A stretch of 64,000 nucleotides of DNA from Platerodrilus igneus (Eukaryota > Arthropoda > Insecta > Coleoptera > Lycidae). How positions within the stretch are numbered: position 1 is the first letter of the stretch; each line of letters begins with the position of its first letter. The notes under the pieces are model-generated. The model had not been told where the DNA came from and ran no database searches. It saw nothing but the letters and a program-made list of their open reading frames with translations. Positions 1-10,500 of this stretch are shown here, piece after piece. The stretch is from NCBI GenBank assembly GCA_036346225.1, contig JARFIW010001254.1, forward strand, positions 97,001 to 161,000. Direction: 5' to 3'. The translations under genes were made by a program, and so were the position numbers.

Positions 1-34
1 CGAATAAAAGGGGACAACTTGCGAAAACTCTTTT

Positions 35-998
35 TTAAAGGGGATCCAGAATGAATGGCTTCAAGCTCGATAGCAAAATAAGATTGTTGAGTATACACAA
101 GCAAAAAGCATTGTGCAACTCAGAAGATGACAAAGGTCCGGGGTACCTTTCGAGTGGGTGACGTAGATTATGAAGAAAACGGAGAATGCAAGCAACAATG
201 CGAGTAATAAATGGAAAGGAAGAGTTATTTTCTAGAATTGATTGAATCCAAGAGGATGTTACGACAGCGGATAAAACAATAGAGCGTTGTTCAGTGAGAA
301 CTTCAGGGATATCTGAAGGCGGAATATATGGACTGGAGTTTTCGAAAGACCGATACAAGGTTGGTGAAGCCGCTCACCATAGAGAACATGGGCACAAGTC
401 GGTAGGGAGTAAACCACGTGACCCGACATCGGCAGGATTCTCGGTGGAAGGGATGTGATGCCAAGAGGCGCGAGACGTGTTTTCCTGAAACTCTTCCAAC
501 GCTGTGGCGGGGAACGAATCCACGAAAATACTACCATGGAGTCAGACCAACAGTAAATTTTATGAAAAGTAAGGTTCGAATCAAAAGTTTTGAGGACAAA
601 GATTAATAGTTTGGATGTCAGTGTGGCGGCCAACAATTCGAGACGGGGTAAAGAGGTTGTACGAATGGGTACGACCTTAGACTTAGCGCACAGTAAGCGA
701 ACCTCAACGGCGGAAGGAGTAACAAAGCGAAAATAAACAACAGCACAGTAGCCACGTTCGGAAGCGTCAGCAAAGCAGTGAACTTCGCACGTAGTAAACT
801 GTGGCGGGATAAGCAAGCGGGGTAAAGCGAAATCCGTAAGAAGCGGTAACTAATGCAAGTATTTCTCCCACAAACGGAGGAGGTCGGGGGGAGGGGAGCA
901 TCCCAGTCTAATTTCAACGACCATAAACGTTGAATTAAGTGAGAGAGAGAATTAAGTGAGAAAAGTAAGAGGGGATAAACGTCCCATGGGGTCGACAA
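35..998 (-). pseudogene. Bel/Pao retrotransposon pol fragment (RT end, RNase H, linker)
   Basis: Remnant of the pol polyprotein of a Bel/Pao LTR retrotransposon, read from high to low coordinates. The segment at 618-998 contains LWSLKLDWDAPLP, a characteristic Bel/Pao motif after the reverse transcriptase. The overlapping frame at 259-816 contains FADASERGYCAVVYFR and PRLELLAATL, the RNase H-like region. At 35-358 comes the linker before integrase (RIVACILRFLHNLR, GPLSSSEL). The parts lie in different frames with stops between them, so the gene is dead. No LTR is visible because the window starts inside the element. The family call rests on these motifs and is firm; the exact frameshift points are not. 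Confidence 0.85.
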
Positions 999-1000
999 TA

Positions 1001-1385
1001 CGGGCTAAATTAGAAAGTAGGTTGCGTTTGGTACAGCAGGTACTTAGTGGCCGAACTAGAAAACAAAAATTATCTGAAGTGGGATTCCATTGAAGACCTT
1101 TCTATAGTGGTTCTGACGAAAAGCGGTTTATAATTAGGAGTTTTACGTAAACATGTAAACCAGCGATGCGGACTGTTCGAACGACAAATCAATTCTCTTG
1201 GCTTTGTGGATTTTCCAGTCACTACACTGATCTTGCACATGCGGAATAACAACGTTTATCACTCGCGGCACATGTTGGCGTGTGCTTCAAGTAAAACCAT
1301 GGGAATTTTACTTTAATAAATTTAAATATACCGCGGCGAACGTAAATAATCAACAAACTCGACAGAAGTAAAATTTAGCTTTAAA
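1001..1385. other. Junction between Bel/Pao and gypsy remnants
   Basis: This stretch probably holds further decayed retroelement sequence on the minus strand, but no frame shows a recognisable domain. I cannot place the exact border between the Bel/Pao fragment and the gypsy fragment to its right. Confidence 0.4.
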
Positions 1386-2376
1386 TTATTTACAATTTAA
1401 ACGGAACAATTTCAAATGTTTAACATTTTTAGGACTTGAAAATCCAAAATAGAGATTACCCTCTCTGGGTGAACTCCAATCTCTTCCGGAGAAAGAAATA
1501 ATATGTCCTAAAAAATGCACAGACTTTCTGGCAAAGAAACACTTCTTTAATTTGACTGTTACGCCGGCTTTCTTGAATTTATTGAAAAGTATGGCCGGGT
1601 GGTTGAGATGAAGATCAGGATTTGACGAATACACTAACAAGTATGTATGTATGTATGGGATCACCCAGCTAAGTACATCCGACCCCAAAACCTCGTACAA
1701 CGCCCGTATAAAACTTTCTATTGAAGTAGATAGGCACTTGTCAATACGAGCTCATAAGATGAATAGAGCTAAGACACTGACCTGGATTAAAATCGTACAA
1801 TAATTCGGTAGGATTTGGCGGAATCGCCCTATCCTTTTCTATTCTTTTATTTATATAAGTGGCGTCAAGGTATACTCGCACTGAGTCATGTTTCTTACTA
1901 ACAGTAATTAGAGGACTAACGTATTCTGTCCGGCGCATTTCGATTACCCCCCATTCCACCATTTCTTCAATTTGTCTTTTTGCCTCCTTGCGAAACGCGT
2001 GAGGCATAGGATACTGTTTACATTAAAAGGGAGTTTCATCTTTCAAATGAATCTCCTGAACATATCATTTAATAAGCCCCGGTTGATTCGAGAAAATTCC
2101 TTTATACTCAATCAATAAATCTTTTAATTCTACCTTTTGCTCCATAGTAAACTACTCCGCCCTATCTGCTACCTCAATAATTTCTTTTTTAGAATACGAA
2201 ACTAAGATTTTTACCTTACTTATAATATCGTAATTTTCGTCATTTATTTTCGTAACTGAAATATTTACCCCTGAATTAGGTTCACCTACAAATTTTACTT
2301 GTTGTAGACACCGAGAATTTTCCCCAAACCGCATTTGCTGAAAAATCTATTGAGACTTCAAAGTCCTGCATCAAAT
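1386..2376 (-). pseudogene. Ty3/gypsy protease end and reverse transcriptase, decayed
   Basis: Part of the pol gene of a minus-strand Ty3/gypsy element. At 2152-2334 and just above it is the region following the protease. At 1741-2007 is the start of reverse transcriptase (fingers, with IEEMVEWGVIE and a YVSPLITVSKKHD segment). At 1386-1700 is the later RT segment with AGVTVKLKKCFFARKSVHFLG, in which the catalytic YxDD region is degraded. The element stops abruptly near 1386, before RNase H. The protease start lies at 14027-14394 because an 11.6-kb element sits between. With that element and one copy of the 6-bp duplication removed, the protease reading frame continues across the site without a break. 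Confidence 0.85.
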
Positions 2377-2579
2377 CACAACAGTAGACCATTTTCAGGC
2401 AACCCACTGCCACATTTCCACCAGCATCCACATTTCCACACACATCTGGACCAAATTTACATGTAAAAACCCACTATAAAGTCTTATTTTTAAGAATCTC
2501 CACCTGCTCTCTCCCTGTGGAGATGAATCTCCTCCTTGTGGAATTTTTTACCCCAACCATTTTGATTACATCGCACCCG

Positions 2580-3345
2580 CATTCTTTCCACCCGCGAGAT
2601 AAATCTTTCTCCACATTTCCACCCACGAGATAAACCTATCTTGTTTGGTATCAATTAATATTAGAATTTTCTCAGCTACCCAAATCTCTTTAAATTTTTC
2701 AGATTGCATCATCCCCAAGGGAGCTACCCCCATTTTAAGATTTCTTACCTGTTGCGATTTCCGACCATCCTTAAACATTTTTTTACTCATGCGATGCATC
2801 TTTTTAGTCTAGAATTTTACGCAGAATTCGAATCTGTAAACAGATTTGCAATAGGACCACGCCCTGCAAAGTTACACATATACCCTCTGCGAGATAAATC
2901 TTTCTCCACATTTCCACCCACGAGATAAACCTACCTTGTTTAGTATCAATTAATATTAGATTTTTCTCAGCTACCCAAATCTTTTTAAATTTTTCAGATT
3001 GCATCATCCCCAAGGGAGCTACCCCCATTTTAAGATTTCTTACCTGTAGCGACTTTTGAGCGTTCTTATAAAAATTTTTATACATGCGATACATCTTGTT
3101 AGTCTAAAATTTTATGTAGAATCCAAATCTGCAAACAGATTTAATATAGGACCACGTCCTGCAAAATTACACATATACCCTCTGCGAGATAAATCTTTCT
3201 CCACATTTCCACCCACGAGATAAACCTACCTTGTTTGCTATCAATTAATATTAGATTTTTCTCAGCTACCCAAATCTCTTTAAATTTTTCAGATTGCATC
3301 ATCCCTAAAGGAGCTACCCCAATTTTAAGATTTTGTACCAAGATC
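2580..3345 (-). repeat. Triplicated ~295-bp cassette, left arm copy
   Basis: Mirror image of the cassettes at 13057-13820; see that entry. In this arm the middle unit keeps an open 60-bp mini-exon-like segment (the right arm has lost one T there), so this copy is the less damaged for that unit. Confidence 0.8.
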
Positions 3346-3933
3346 AATTTCTAATCACCTCTCCTTTTTAATATCTACAATCCTTTAACCAAACACGTAG
3401 CAGTATTAACATAAATTAAGCATGCGAAAATTTAATAATATATTTTATTCGATTTACAGTTTAATAAACTAATTACAATTTTACAAAGTATAACATTATT
3501 TCCTGTATGTAACCGAATCCAAGTAGATTAACCTGTAACAAAAAGATTAATGTGTTGTTTAAATAGACCTGTAATAAAAAGAGATTAATGTAAAAAAGAG
3601 GAAACGTGTTTTCGGTTAATAAGACATATTATCGTTAATCTAACAATATGTTTTACCGTCCAGCGACACCACGTGGAGGTAAACACATTCAATGTAATGG
3701 GTTTTAAATATGTTGAATGGGAAGGTCAACTTTACGTAATTATCGCGTGGTTAATAATTAAGAAAGCTGTATATAATTTCTTTTCCAAACAAATGCGGTT
3801 ATTACAATAGGAAAGTACGCTAAATGCAAGTCAATTAACAGCAATTAAATATTGCTTACTGACCTACCTTAATTAGGTTGCTGTGCTATTAGGACCCGGG
3901 TATGCAGACTTTAATACCTCCATCTCGCACGCT

Positions 3934-4224
3934 TTACACGGATGTTGGTTGTTTCGTACAAGACCCTTTAACAGCTGGCGGAGCTGAACGTTTACGGCTT
4001 AATGACATACCGTGCTGTTTTTCCTTGTGTCGCTGTAAGTTGCCCATTCTCGTAAAAGCGATACCGCAAGTCCCACAGTTTAAGTACTTTGCTGCGGACG
4101 GATGTATAAGCTTAACCGTGGACGATGTTACACCACGACATTTGTTCTGGTGCCGTTTGAGCGCATTTTTCCAGGTATAGGAAGCACCGCAAGAATTGCA
4201 CTTAAAAACTTTGCAGATACCATT
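3934..4224 (-). pseudogene. C2H2 zinc-finger segment, left arm copy
   Basis: Mirror image of the open frame at 12175-12465 in the right arm. It encodes the same two C2H2-type fingers with one visible base difference. See the right-arm entry for details. Confidence 0.6.
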
Positions 4225-5911
4225 TTAGTACAAAACAAAATCCGCACTATAGCACTTTGGTTAAACTTGTAATCGAACTAACTAAAAAGCTTACTCGAGC
4301 GTACCTGATTTATGTTCCTTATAGAATGCATACCGAAGGTTTCGAAGACACCCGAACGAAGTTGAGGATTCAGCGGGGAACTAAATGACATCATAATCCT
4401 TGCTGCTCGTCCAATACATTTAGCGCCAATGCATGCACCTGGTTTGCATCGTTGATGGTGCGAATGCCGTTAGTAGAAACATCGGAAACGTCTTCCATGT
4501 TATACGGATCGCGTGCATATTAAAAATCCAAAAGGGTGGTAGCACACGCACACAAATTGTGTGCAAGTCGTGCTGTAGAAGATGCAGTGCTACTATAACC
4601 AAAAACACTTTAAACCATTACTAAGGAAATACCAACTTGTTGTCTACAGAATACTTACTAATAAAGCAATTTAATTTTAAATAACTTCTACGTCATATTT
4701 TAGGAAATGGAGGGTTTAAATATTTTCCAAATGAATCACCAAGCGAAAGTATATGCTTAGCGGTATTCAAATTACCCATTAATTTCCCATTTTTACGATC
4801 GTGGTTAATTATAGATTAAAATTTAATTTGTGCACGTTCGAGCTTCCCGTAAACTAACATATTTTAGAGCAACAATGCGCTGTATAATACATGCATACCC
4901 TTCGCCGCGCTACTGCTATTCTTGTAATTGCTAGAAAAAGTCACTCTCCTTTTTACTGTTAGGACCGATGCAAAGCACCAATTTTTTTTTATACTTTCTA
5001 TAGCACATCGCGCGCTTTTTTCGTATGATAATTAAATTTGCTTCTGTAAGCTTTTACACTGTCGCATAGCGGTCAATCGCACGTAATGATTTCTAGAACC
5101 GGTAAGTACTCGATATCGTCCAAATAGAGAAATAGATGCTCGATGTCCGTCAACTTCCAATTCCCTCGTAAAAGGTAGAAAAAACTCAATCATCCATCTA
5201 ACTTAAACTTCAACCCGCTCCTGTTCTGATAATTTACAAACATTTTTCAAACGACAATGGGCCGAGAATTTTTAAACATCCGAGGGATCTTTAAGTCGTG
5301 ATCAATTACACATCCGAGCTACGCGTAAACTAACATATTTTGCAGCAACTGTGCACTGTATAATACATGCATACCCCTTCTCTGCGCTACTGCTATTCTT
5401 GTAATTGCTAGAAAAAGTCACTCTCCTTTTTATTGTTAGGACCGATGCAAAGCACCATTCCATACTTTCTTTATAAGTGTAGCACATCGCGCATTTTTTT
5501 GTCGGATAATTAAATTTTTGTTTATGTAGGCTTTTACACTTTTGCTTATTTAAACGTCTAATACGATCAATTAACCACTTTCGCTTATTCTAACAGGAAC
5601 CACCATACATTGCTCCACAACGCTTTTTTTGATTCCAACGATCCTATGGGCTTCCGCACACTAACACCTGACGTATCTTTCCTACCCATTTGTTAAACAA
5701 AAACTACCGGCATCGCTATTGTGGACGTAAACAGATGTTTGTGGATGTGTACGAGAATATGTAACCATATACATTAATCAGTCTAAGCTATTTTATTTAG
5801 TCCACGAAAATTATTATTTTTCTAAACCATAATTAATAATCGCCTTTATAGGTACCACATTTTGACCATTTCCCAATGACTGGTGCTACGTACATGGAAA
5901 CTTAAATTTCT

Positions 5912-6200
5912 TATTGGAGAGAATTCTTATTCTCCCACGCACTGCTGCGTAGCTGCATGCCCACCCCTTTTGGAGGTATATGCTCGTTATAGGTTGTAAG
6001 AGCCTCGGTTTTACTTAACTACAATTCGTGAGACCCCTTTAATCTTTTTAATCGTATCTTTCTCGCCTACAATACAGTAGGACTTAACATTACTACCAAC
6101 AAATTCTAATACTGGACCCCATTAAATACGTCTTTAATTTTCCTACAACTTTTTGTTGACAAGAGTTATATTGTATTTATTATACGCGGGGTAGTCACTC
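5912..6200 (-). pseudogene. DNA polymerase B remnant and 602-aa-gene-like fragment, left arm copy
   Basis: Mirror image of 10205-10500. Here the polymerase piece keeps EFVG where the right arm has EFLG, but it has lost bases in two homopolymer runs and is frameshifted. The two arms have therefore decayed separately since they were last made equal. Confidence 0.6.
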
Positions 6201-6795
6201 TTTTAAGATAAATATATTTTGTTTGGCATCAACTAATATTAAATTTTTCTAGGGACCCAAAATTTGTAAATAAATTTTAAATAGGACCACCCCATACAAA
6301 GTTGTGCCTTTTAAAGACTAATTTTTGTCCATCTTTTATTTAACTCCATCTTTAAAACCCTTTTTGCTACGCAAGACATATGCCTTAGCCAACCATCTCC
6401 CGAGAAATCTAAAACCGATGTGTCCCGCGAACACCACGAGGAGGTCACACGTATACTCTGTCAACCAGGATAGAAGCAGGAAAGATTTGGAAGGTGGGCG
6501 AAGAACTTAAAAATTATGGAATTTAAAAAACTAATATATACAATAGATTTACAAAATCTATACAAATATAAACAACTATCTTATATCTTTACGTCCCCAT
6601 GCGTAGATTGTTGTACTATTAGGAATGATATACCTTTTGTCATCTTCGATCGATAAACTAATTTTATTAATTATATGCGTGTACAAATCGTGTTTTACTC
6701 CGGATACATACGCCGGCAAGTACTCCACACCAAATAAAGAATTAGATGCTTGGTGACTGTTAACATCCGTTTCCCTCGTGTACGCCCAAACATAT

Positions 6796-6880
6796 CCCAG
6801 CCCATGAGCACCCCTGCGCATGCACACCCCTGCCCATGCGCGCCCCCTGCGCGTGCGCACCCCTGCCCATGCGCACCCCT
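6796..6880. repeat. GC-rich minisatellite, left arm copy
   Basis: Complement of the 9530-9614 array of about five 16-17-bp units. Alternating GCGCATGCGC-type purine-pyrimidine runs stand out against the AT-rich surroundings. Confidence 0.75.
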
Positions 6881-7071
6881 CTCTGTGTGACTGCTATTTC
6901 GGGGTAACGTCACAACCTTTTGTAAATAAAGAGCAATGTAATACTATTATAAAATGTTTATTCTGACATTATACATAACAAATTTAAAAATATTTAATAC
7001 CAAGCATGGAGTCATTTAAACTTAATTTTAATACAAAGTTATACACAGAAGACAGTCCTTTCTTTATGTTT

Positions 7072-7103
7072 GGTTAGGTCAGCGCCGCGGCGCTGACCTA
7101 ACC
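7072..7103. promoter_or_regulatory. Perfect 32-bp GC-rich palindrome at the arm/core border
   Basis: The sequence GGTTAGGTCAGCGCCG is followed at once by its exact reverse complement. It begins two bases inside the unique core and ends 38 bases before the first gene. It is present once, since the other arm border is occupied by the end of the 602-aa gene. It can form a 16-bp hairpin or bind a symmetric protein. Possible roles are replication origin, promoter element or an arm-joining scar; none is proven. Confidence 0.8.
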
Positions 7104-7124
7104 TATTAATTGGTAATATTTGTT

Positions 7125-7148
7125 ATGTCGAAGGCGAGCAGATGCTGA
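7125..7148 (+). other. Seven-codon upstream ORF overlapping the 139-aa gene start
   Basis: An ATG at 7125 opens a frame that ends in TGA at 7146-7148, just past the ATG at 7142. A ribosome finishing it would stop on top of the next start. This resembles the 1-base gap between the two main genes and suggests termination-reinitiation. This is inferred only from spacing. Confidence 0.4.
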
Positions 7149-7561
7149 CTGGTGGACTACACACACCAATTACAGAACCATTTTGTGACAACATAATGTT
7201 GGTTAAAATTTGCGACTTTTCTGACGCCGAACAAACCTCTGCAAGCAAAAGGATGTTTATCCTAAAAAAAGAAATTTGTGGTGCATTTAACAGCTATCTA
7301 CGAAGAAAGTTTGACCGATTTGTTTCCGCTAGGCATGGTATTAAAGCTAAGCTTCCGTTTTCTCTGGAAAGCACTAACAAGATGGGCCAGAGAGTAAAAG
7401 AAATTATCGGAAAAGAAGACCTCGAATGCATTAATAAAAAATTCCAAAATCCTATATGTGTTCCATACAAAGTGGAACTAGCAGATGTTAAGTTGGAAAC
7501 TTTATTAGAGGAACTACCAGATATATTAGACGAACTCGAAAAGATTATTTCTATCTTTTGA
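7142..7561 (+). CDS. Uncharacterised 139-aa protein, first gene of the core
   Basis: Intact frame starting at the ATG at 7142. I do not recognise the family. The protein is hydrophilic and mixed-charge, with no signal peptide, membrane segment or clear zinc site. The middle (about residues 38-75) is rich in Lys and Arg (MFILKKEICG, SYLRRKFDRFVSARHGIKAK), fitting a nucleic-acid-binding or scaffold helix. The end (about 110-139) is leucine- and acid-rich (ETLLEELPDILDELEKI), a likely amphipathic helix. Its stop is followed after one base by the start of the 602-aa gene. The two were therefore probably made from one transcript and may act together. Because it is uninterrupted inside an otherwise decayed neighbourhood, it was probably under selection recently. 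Confidence 0.75.
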   Translation: MLTGGLHTPITEPFCDNIMLVKICDFSDAEQTSASKRMFILKKEICGAFNSYLRRKFDRFVSARHGIKAKLPFSLESTNKMGQRVKEIIGKEDLECINKKFQNPICVPYKVELADVKLETLLEELPDILDELEKIISIF

Positions 7562-7562
7562 C

Positions 7563-9371
7563 ATGGATGTAACCCAAGATTTTGCGGGTATATTTAGCAA
7601 GATGGAGATGTGTAATTATTTAACTACAAACCATAACTTTTGCTATAAGGGCGAATACGAAGAAAAGTGTAATATTATAGTTGACAACGATAAAACTGTA
7701 GGAATTGATTGTTTAACATGGCTAACAACCAATGCAAGAATTAAGATATACAACAAATTTGTGTGTCAGATAACAAGTCCTGGTGTTAATAAACAACTTG
7801 GTAATCATATACTAGATTTTTTACGTTGTCCAGATGTACGTTTAAGGGAAACATTTGCGTCTACTTTGGTCAAAGAACATGGTATTACGCGATTGGAAGC
7901 GACAATATACAACTGTGCAATTGGAAGCTATGTCAGTGCGGAACGGGTGTATAATCCCTTAAAAGACTGTTTAACGTTATTGGAAGATAGTAAGTTATAC
8001 TTCCTAAAGGCGCCAATGTACTCGGTACCACTTGCCAAAATGTGGAGTAAGCTATCGGACAAACTACAAAATAGTTGCTGTTTAGTGTATAATAACCTAC
8101 TACAGTACGTGTATTGGGGTAATGGTAATACAAAGAAATTGACGGGCTTGCAAATTAAGTTGTCCGAAAAACCAAAAGAAAGGGAAACATTGATAAAGTA
8201 TGTACTTTCGGCTTTTAGTTTTAACTATTTACCCGTAAATTATTTGGAGATAGTAGAGGAGGAAGACAGCCAAGATAAAATAAAAATCTTACACAAGTGC
8301 TACATTAAAGCAGGTAGTACATATTTTACACAATCTGCAACACCATATTCTACAATTCCAAAAGAAATAGTCATTTCGGAATTGGGATTGATAAATACAC
8401 CTAACATTCGTCCAGAGGTTGTACGACAACGCGTAAATATTGGTAGTAAACTTTATCCGTTTACGCTAAAGGAAATTGCCCCATTATGCATACCATACGC
8501 TGTAAGTGGAAGGAAAAGACAACTGAAATTAGAGGAAATGGATGCAAAAAGGCGAAAATTGGAGTACATGGAAAACACTGCGACAATACGCGAACAATAC
8601 AAAGATGTGTTATACAAAGAACATCTTATTAGAGAAAATGAGGAAGAATTAAAAGATTATTTTATGTGCCGATGGAGTGACTTAAATACATCCGGGTTCT
8701 ACAAGCTGTATGCATTTGCGGTTAGTAAGAAAGACTCTTTTAGTTATGTAGGCGTTCTTGCGGAAAAGGATGGTACTAAATCCGTATACTTTTTAAAAGG
8801 TTATTCTAAAAACGTATTTATCAAAATGGTAGATAACAAAGAAGAACTAAGGAATGCGGGTTTCGTAACCTTGGCGTACACCACACGTAAAGGGGTTCCG
8901 CTAAACATTGTATATTTGCCTAGTAAAGAACCTTTCGGATCATTTAAAACCGAGGGTCTTACAACCTATAACAACCATATATTCCCAAAAGTGGTGGACA
9001 TGCAACTACGCAACAGTGTGTGGGAGAATAAGGATTTCCTCCAATACCGACAAGAAGAAGTCGATCAAGCTAACAAGATACGTATGCAGGATATAGTGGG
9101 AAAGCTGCGATTAAAAGATTGTCACAAGCTGCAGGAATTAGACGAAGGAATGGATCTGGTTGTCGGTGGAATCAAAGACTTTAAATATAGGGGCAAACTT
9201 CACTACATTTTACAATTCGAAAACCTACACGGTCTTTATGTATCAAACTATTGGTTAGAAAAGGAGATAGAAGACTTGGGTCTCGATTTAAATTTTAAGC
9301 TGCGAATAAAATTAGATAAAATTAAAACCACTCCAAACAAACATAAAGAAAGGACTGTCTTCTGTGTATAA
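7563..9371 (+). CDS. Uncharacterised 602-aa protein, possible replication initiator of the palindromic element
   Basis: Intact frame of 602 codons with an ATG one base after the previous stop. Visible features: residues 57-72 read TNARIKIYNKFVCQI and residues 107-116 read GITRLEATIY. An aromatic-basic strand (IYNK) followed by an R-x-E-x-x-x-Y strand is loosely reminiscent of rolling-circle replication initiators, but I see no HUH triplet, so this is a weak analogy. Residues 316-365 are strongly basic then acidic (GRKRQLKLEEM, AKRRKLEYM), suggesting a nuclear signal and coiled coil. The C-terminal ~150 residues look beta-rich. The last dozen or so codons lie in the right arm, so the gene end is mirrored at 7033-7070. 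A decayed copy of residues 461-495 lies in each arm. An AATAAA follows the stop. Function is not established. Confidence 0.8.
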   Translation: MDVTQDFAGIFSKMEMCNYLTTNHNFCYKGEYEEKCNIIVDNDKTVGIDCLTWLTTNARIKIYNKFVCQITSPGVNKQLGNHILDFLRCPDVRLRETFASTLVKEHGITRLEATIYNCAIGSYVSAERVYNPLKDCLTLLEDSKLYFLKAPMYSVPLAKMWSKLSDKLQNSCCLVYNNLLQYVYWGNGNTKKLTGLQIKLSEKPKERETLIKYVLSAFSFNYLPVNYLEIVEEEDSQDKIKILHKCYIKAGSTYFTQSATPYSTIPKEIVISELGLINTPNIRPEVVRQRVNIGSKLYPFTLKEIAPLCIPYAVSGRKRQLKLEEMDAKRRKLEYMENTATIREQYKDVLYKEHLIRENEEELKDYFMCRWSDLNTSGFYKLYAFAVSKKDSFSYVGVLAEKDGTKSVYFLKGYSKNVFIKMVDNKEELRNAGFVTLAYTTRKGVPLNIVYLPSKEPFGSFKTEGLTTYNNHIFPKVVDMQLRNSVWENKDFLQYRQEEVDQANKIRMQDIVGKLRLKDCHKLQELDEGMDLVVGGIKDFKYRGKLHYILQFENLHGLYVSNYWLEKEIEDLGLDLNFKLRIKLDKIKTTPNKHKERTVFCV

Positions 9372-9447
9372 CTTTGTATTAAAATTAAGTTTAAATGACT
9401 CCATGCTTGGTATTAAATATTTTTAAATTTGTTATGTATAATGTCAG

Positions 9448-9453
9448 AATAAA
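9448..9453 (+). terminator. Polyadenylation signal AATAAA after the 602-aa gene
   Basis: AATAAA lies 77 bases past the stop codon, with a GT-containing stretch about 40 bases further on. It would end the two-gene transcript within the right arm. The arm's mirror copy places the same signal on the opposite strand near 6957. Confidence 0.55.
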
Positions 9454-9529
9454 CATTTTATAATAGTATTACATTGCTCTTTATTTACAAAAGGTTGTGA
9501 CGTTACCCCGAAATAGCAGTCACACAGAG

Positions 9530-9614
9530 AGGGGTGCGCATGGGCAGGGGTGCGCACGCGCAGGGGGCGCGCATGGGCAGGGGTGTGCATGCGCAGGGGT
9601 GCTCATGGGCTGGG
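9530..9614. repeat. GC-rich minisatellite
   Basis: About five degenerate 16-17-bp units of the form GGGCAGGGGTGCGCAT. GC content is far above the surroundings, with alternating purine-pyrimidine runs. Open frames running through it (9497-9834) start inside the repeat, although the part from about 9640 to 9834 is open and protein-like and may be a further gene remnant. Confidence 0.8.
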
Positions 9615-10204
9615 ATATGTTTGGGCGTACACGAGGGAAACGGATGTTAACAGTCACCAAGCATCTAATTCTTTATTTGGTGTGGAGTACTTGCCGGCGT
9701 ATGTATCCGGAGTAAAACACGATTTGTACACGCATATAATTAATAAAATTAGTTTATCGATCGAAGATGACAAAAGGTATATCATTCCTAATAGTACAAC
9801 AATCTACGCATGGGGACGTAAAGATATAAGATAGTTGTTTATATTTGTATAGATTTTGTAAATCTATTGTATATATTAGTTTTTTAAATTCCATAATTTT
9901 TAAGTTCTTCGCCCACCTTCCAAATCTTTCCTGCTTCTATCCTGGTTGACAGAGTATACGTGTTACCTCCACGTGGTGTTCGCGGGACACATCGGTTTTA
10001 GATTTCTCGGGAGATGGTTGGCTAAGGCATATGTCTTGCGTAGCAAAAGGGTTTTAAAGATGGAGTTAAATAAAGATGGACAAAATTAGTCTTTAAAAGG
10101 CACAACTTTGTATGGGGTGGTCCTATTTAAAATTTATTTACAAATTTTGGGTCCCTAGAAAAATTTAATATTAGTTGATGCCAAACAAAATATATTTATC
10201 TTAA

Positions 10205-10398
10205 AAGAGTGACTACCCCGCGTATAATAAATACAATATAACTCTTGTCAACAAAAAAGTTGTAGGGAAAATTAAAGACGTATTTAATGGGGGTCCAGTA
10301 TTAGAATTTCTTGGTAGTAATGTTAAGTCCTACTGTATTGTAGGCGAGAAAGATACGATTAAAAAGATTAAAGGGGTCTCACGAATTGTAGTTAAGTA
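10205..10398 (+). pseudogene. B-family DNA polymerase C-terminal remnant (Polinton/Maverick type)
   Basis: Sixty-odd open codons ending at a stop at 10396-10398. They contain SDYP near the start, then NKKVVGKIKD, PVLEFLG, KSYCI and KKIKGVSRIVVK, in that order and spacing. From knowledge of the family this series is the C-terminal part of protein-primed B-type DNA polymerases of Polintons and related viruses, where NKKVxGKxKDE is followed by EFVGLRxKxY and KKAKGVKK. The N-terminal exonuclease and palm motifs are absent; a cassette related to the 13-kb repeats lies directly upstream. No start codon remains. It is a relic, but it is the best evidence for the element's ancestry. The call is by eye and needs a profile search. 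Confidence 0.65.
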
Positions 10399-10500
10399 AA
10401 ACCGAGGCTCTTACAACCTATAACGAGCATATACCTCCAAAGGGTGGGCATGCAGCTACGCAGCAGTGCGTGGAGAATAAGAATTCTCCAATAAGAAATT
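10397..10500 (+). pseudogene. Decayed second copy of part of the 602-aa gene
   Basis: About 100 bases align at roughly 80 percent identity, by eye, with 8945-9048 of the intact 602-aa gene. The shared stretch corresponds to the segment around TEGLTTYNNHIFPK and the following MQLRNSVWENKDF. It has stops and indels. The gene was evidently once duplicated in this element family, next to the polymerase. Confidence 0.75.

Larger units (their letters stand above)
2383..7070. repeat. Left inverted arm of the 11.6-kb element
   Basis: Reverse complement of 9340-14020, with rare substitutions and small indels. For example, the arms differ by one base near 4069 versus 12330, and by short indels in the polymerase remnant. 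The inner limit is set where the complement of the last codons of the 602-aa gene ends, at about 7070. Confidence 0.9.

Noticed and set aside
6576..6913. Arg/Gly-rich minus-strand frames near the left core border
   Set aside because: Their front halves are translations of the GC minisatellite; only the part equivalent to 9640-9834 might be a relic, with no recognised family.
7563..9371. Calling the 602-aa protein an HUH replication initiator or a transposase
   Set aside because: No HUH triplet or DDE/D set could be assigned by eye; the IYNK/RLEATIY likeness is too weak for a functional name.
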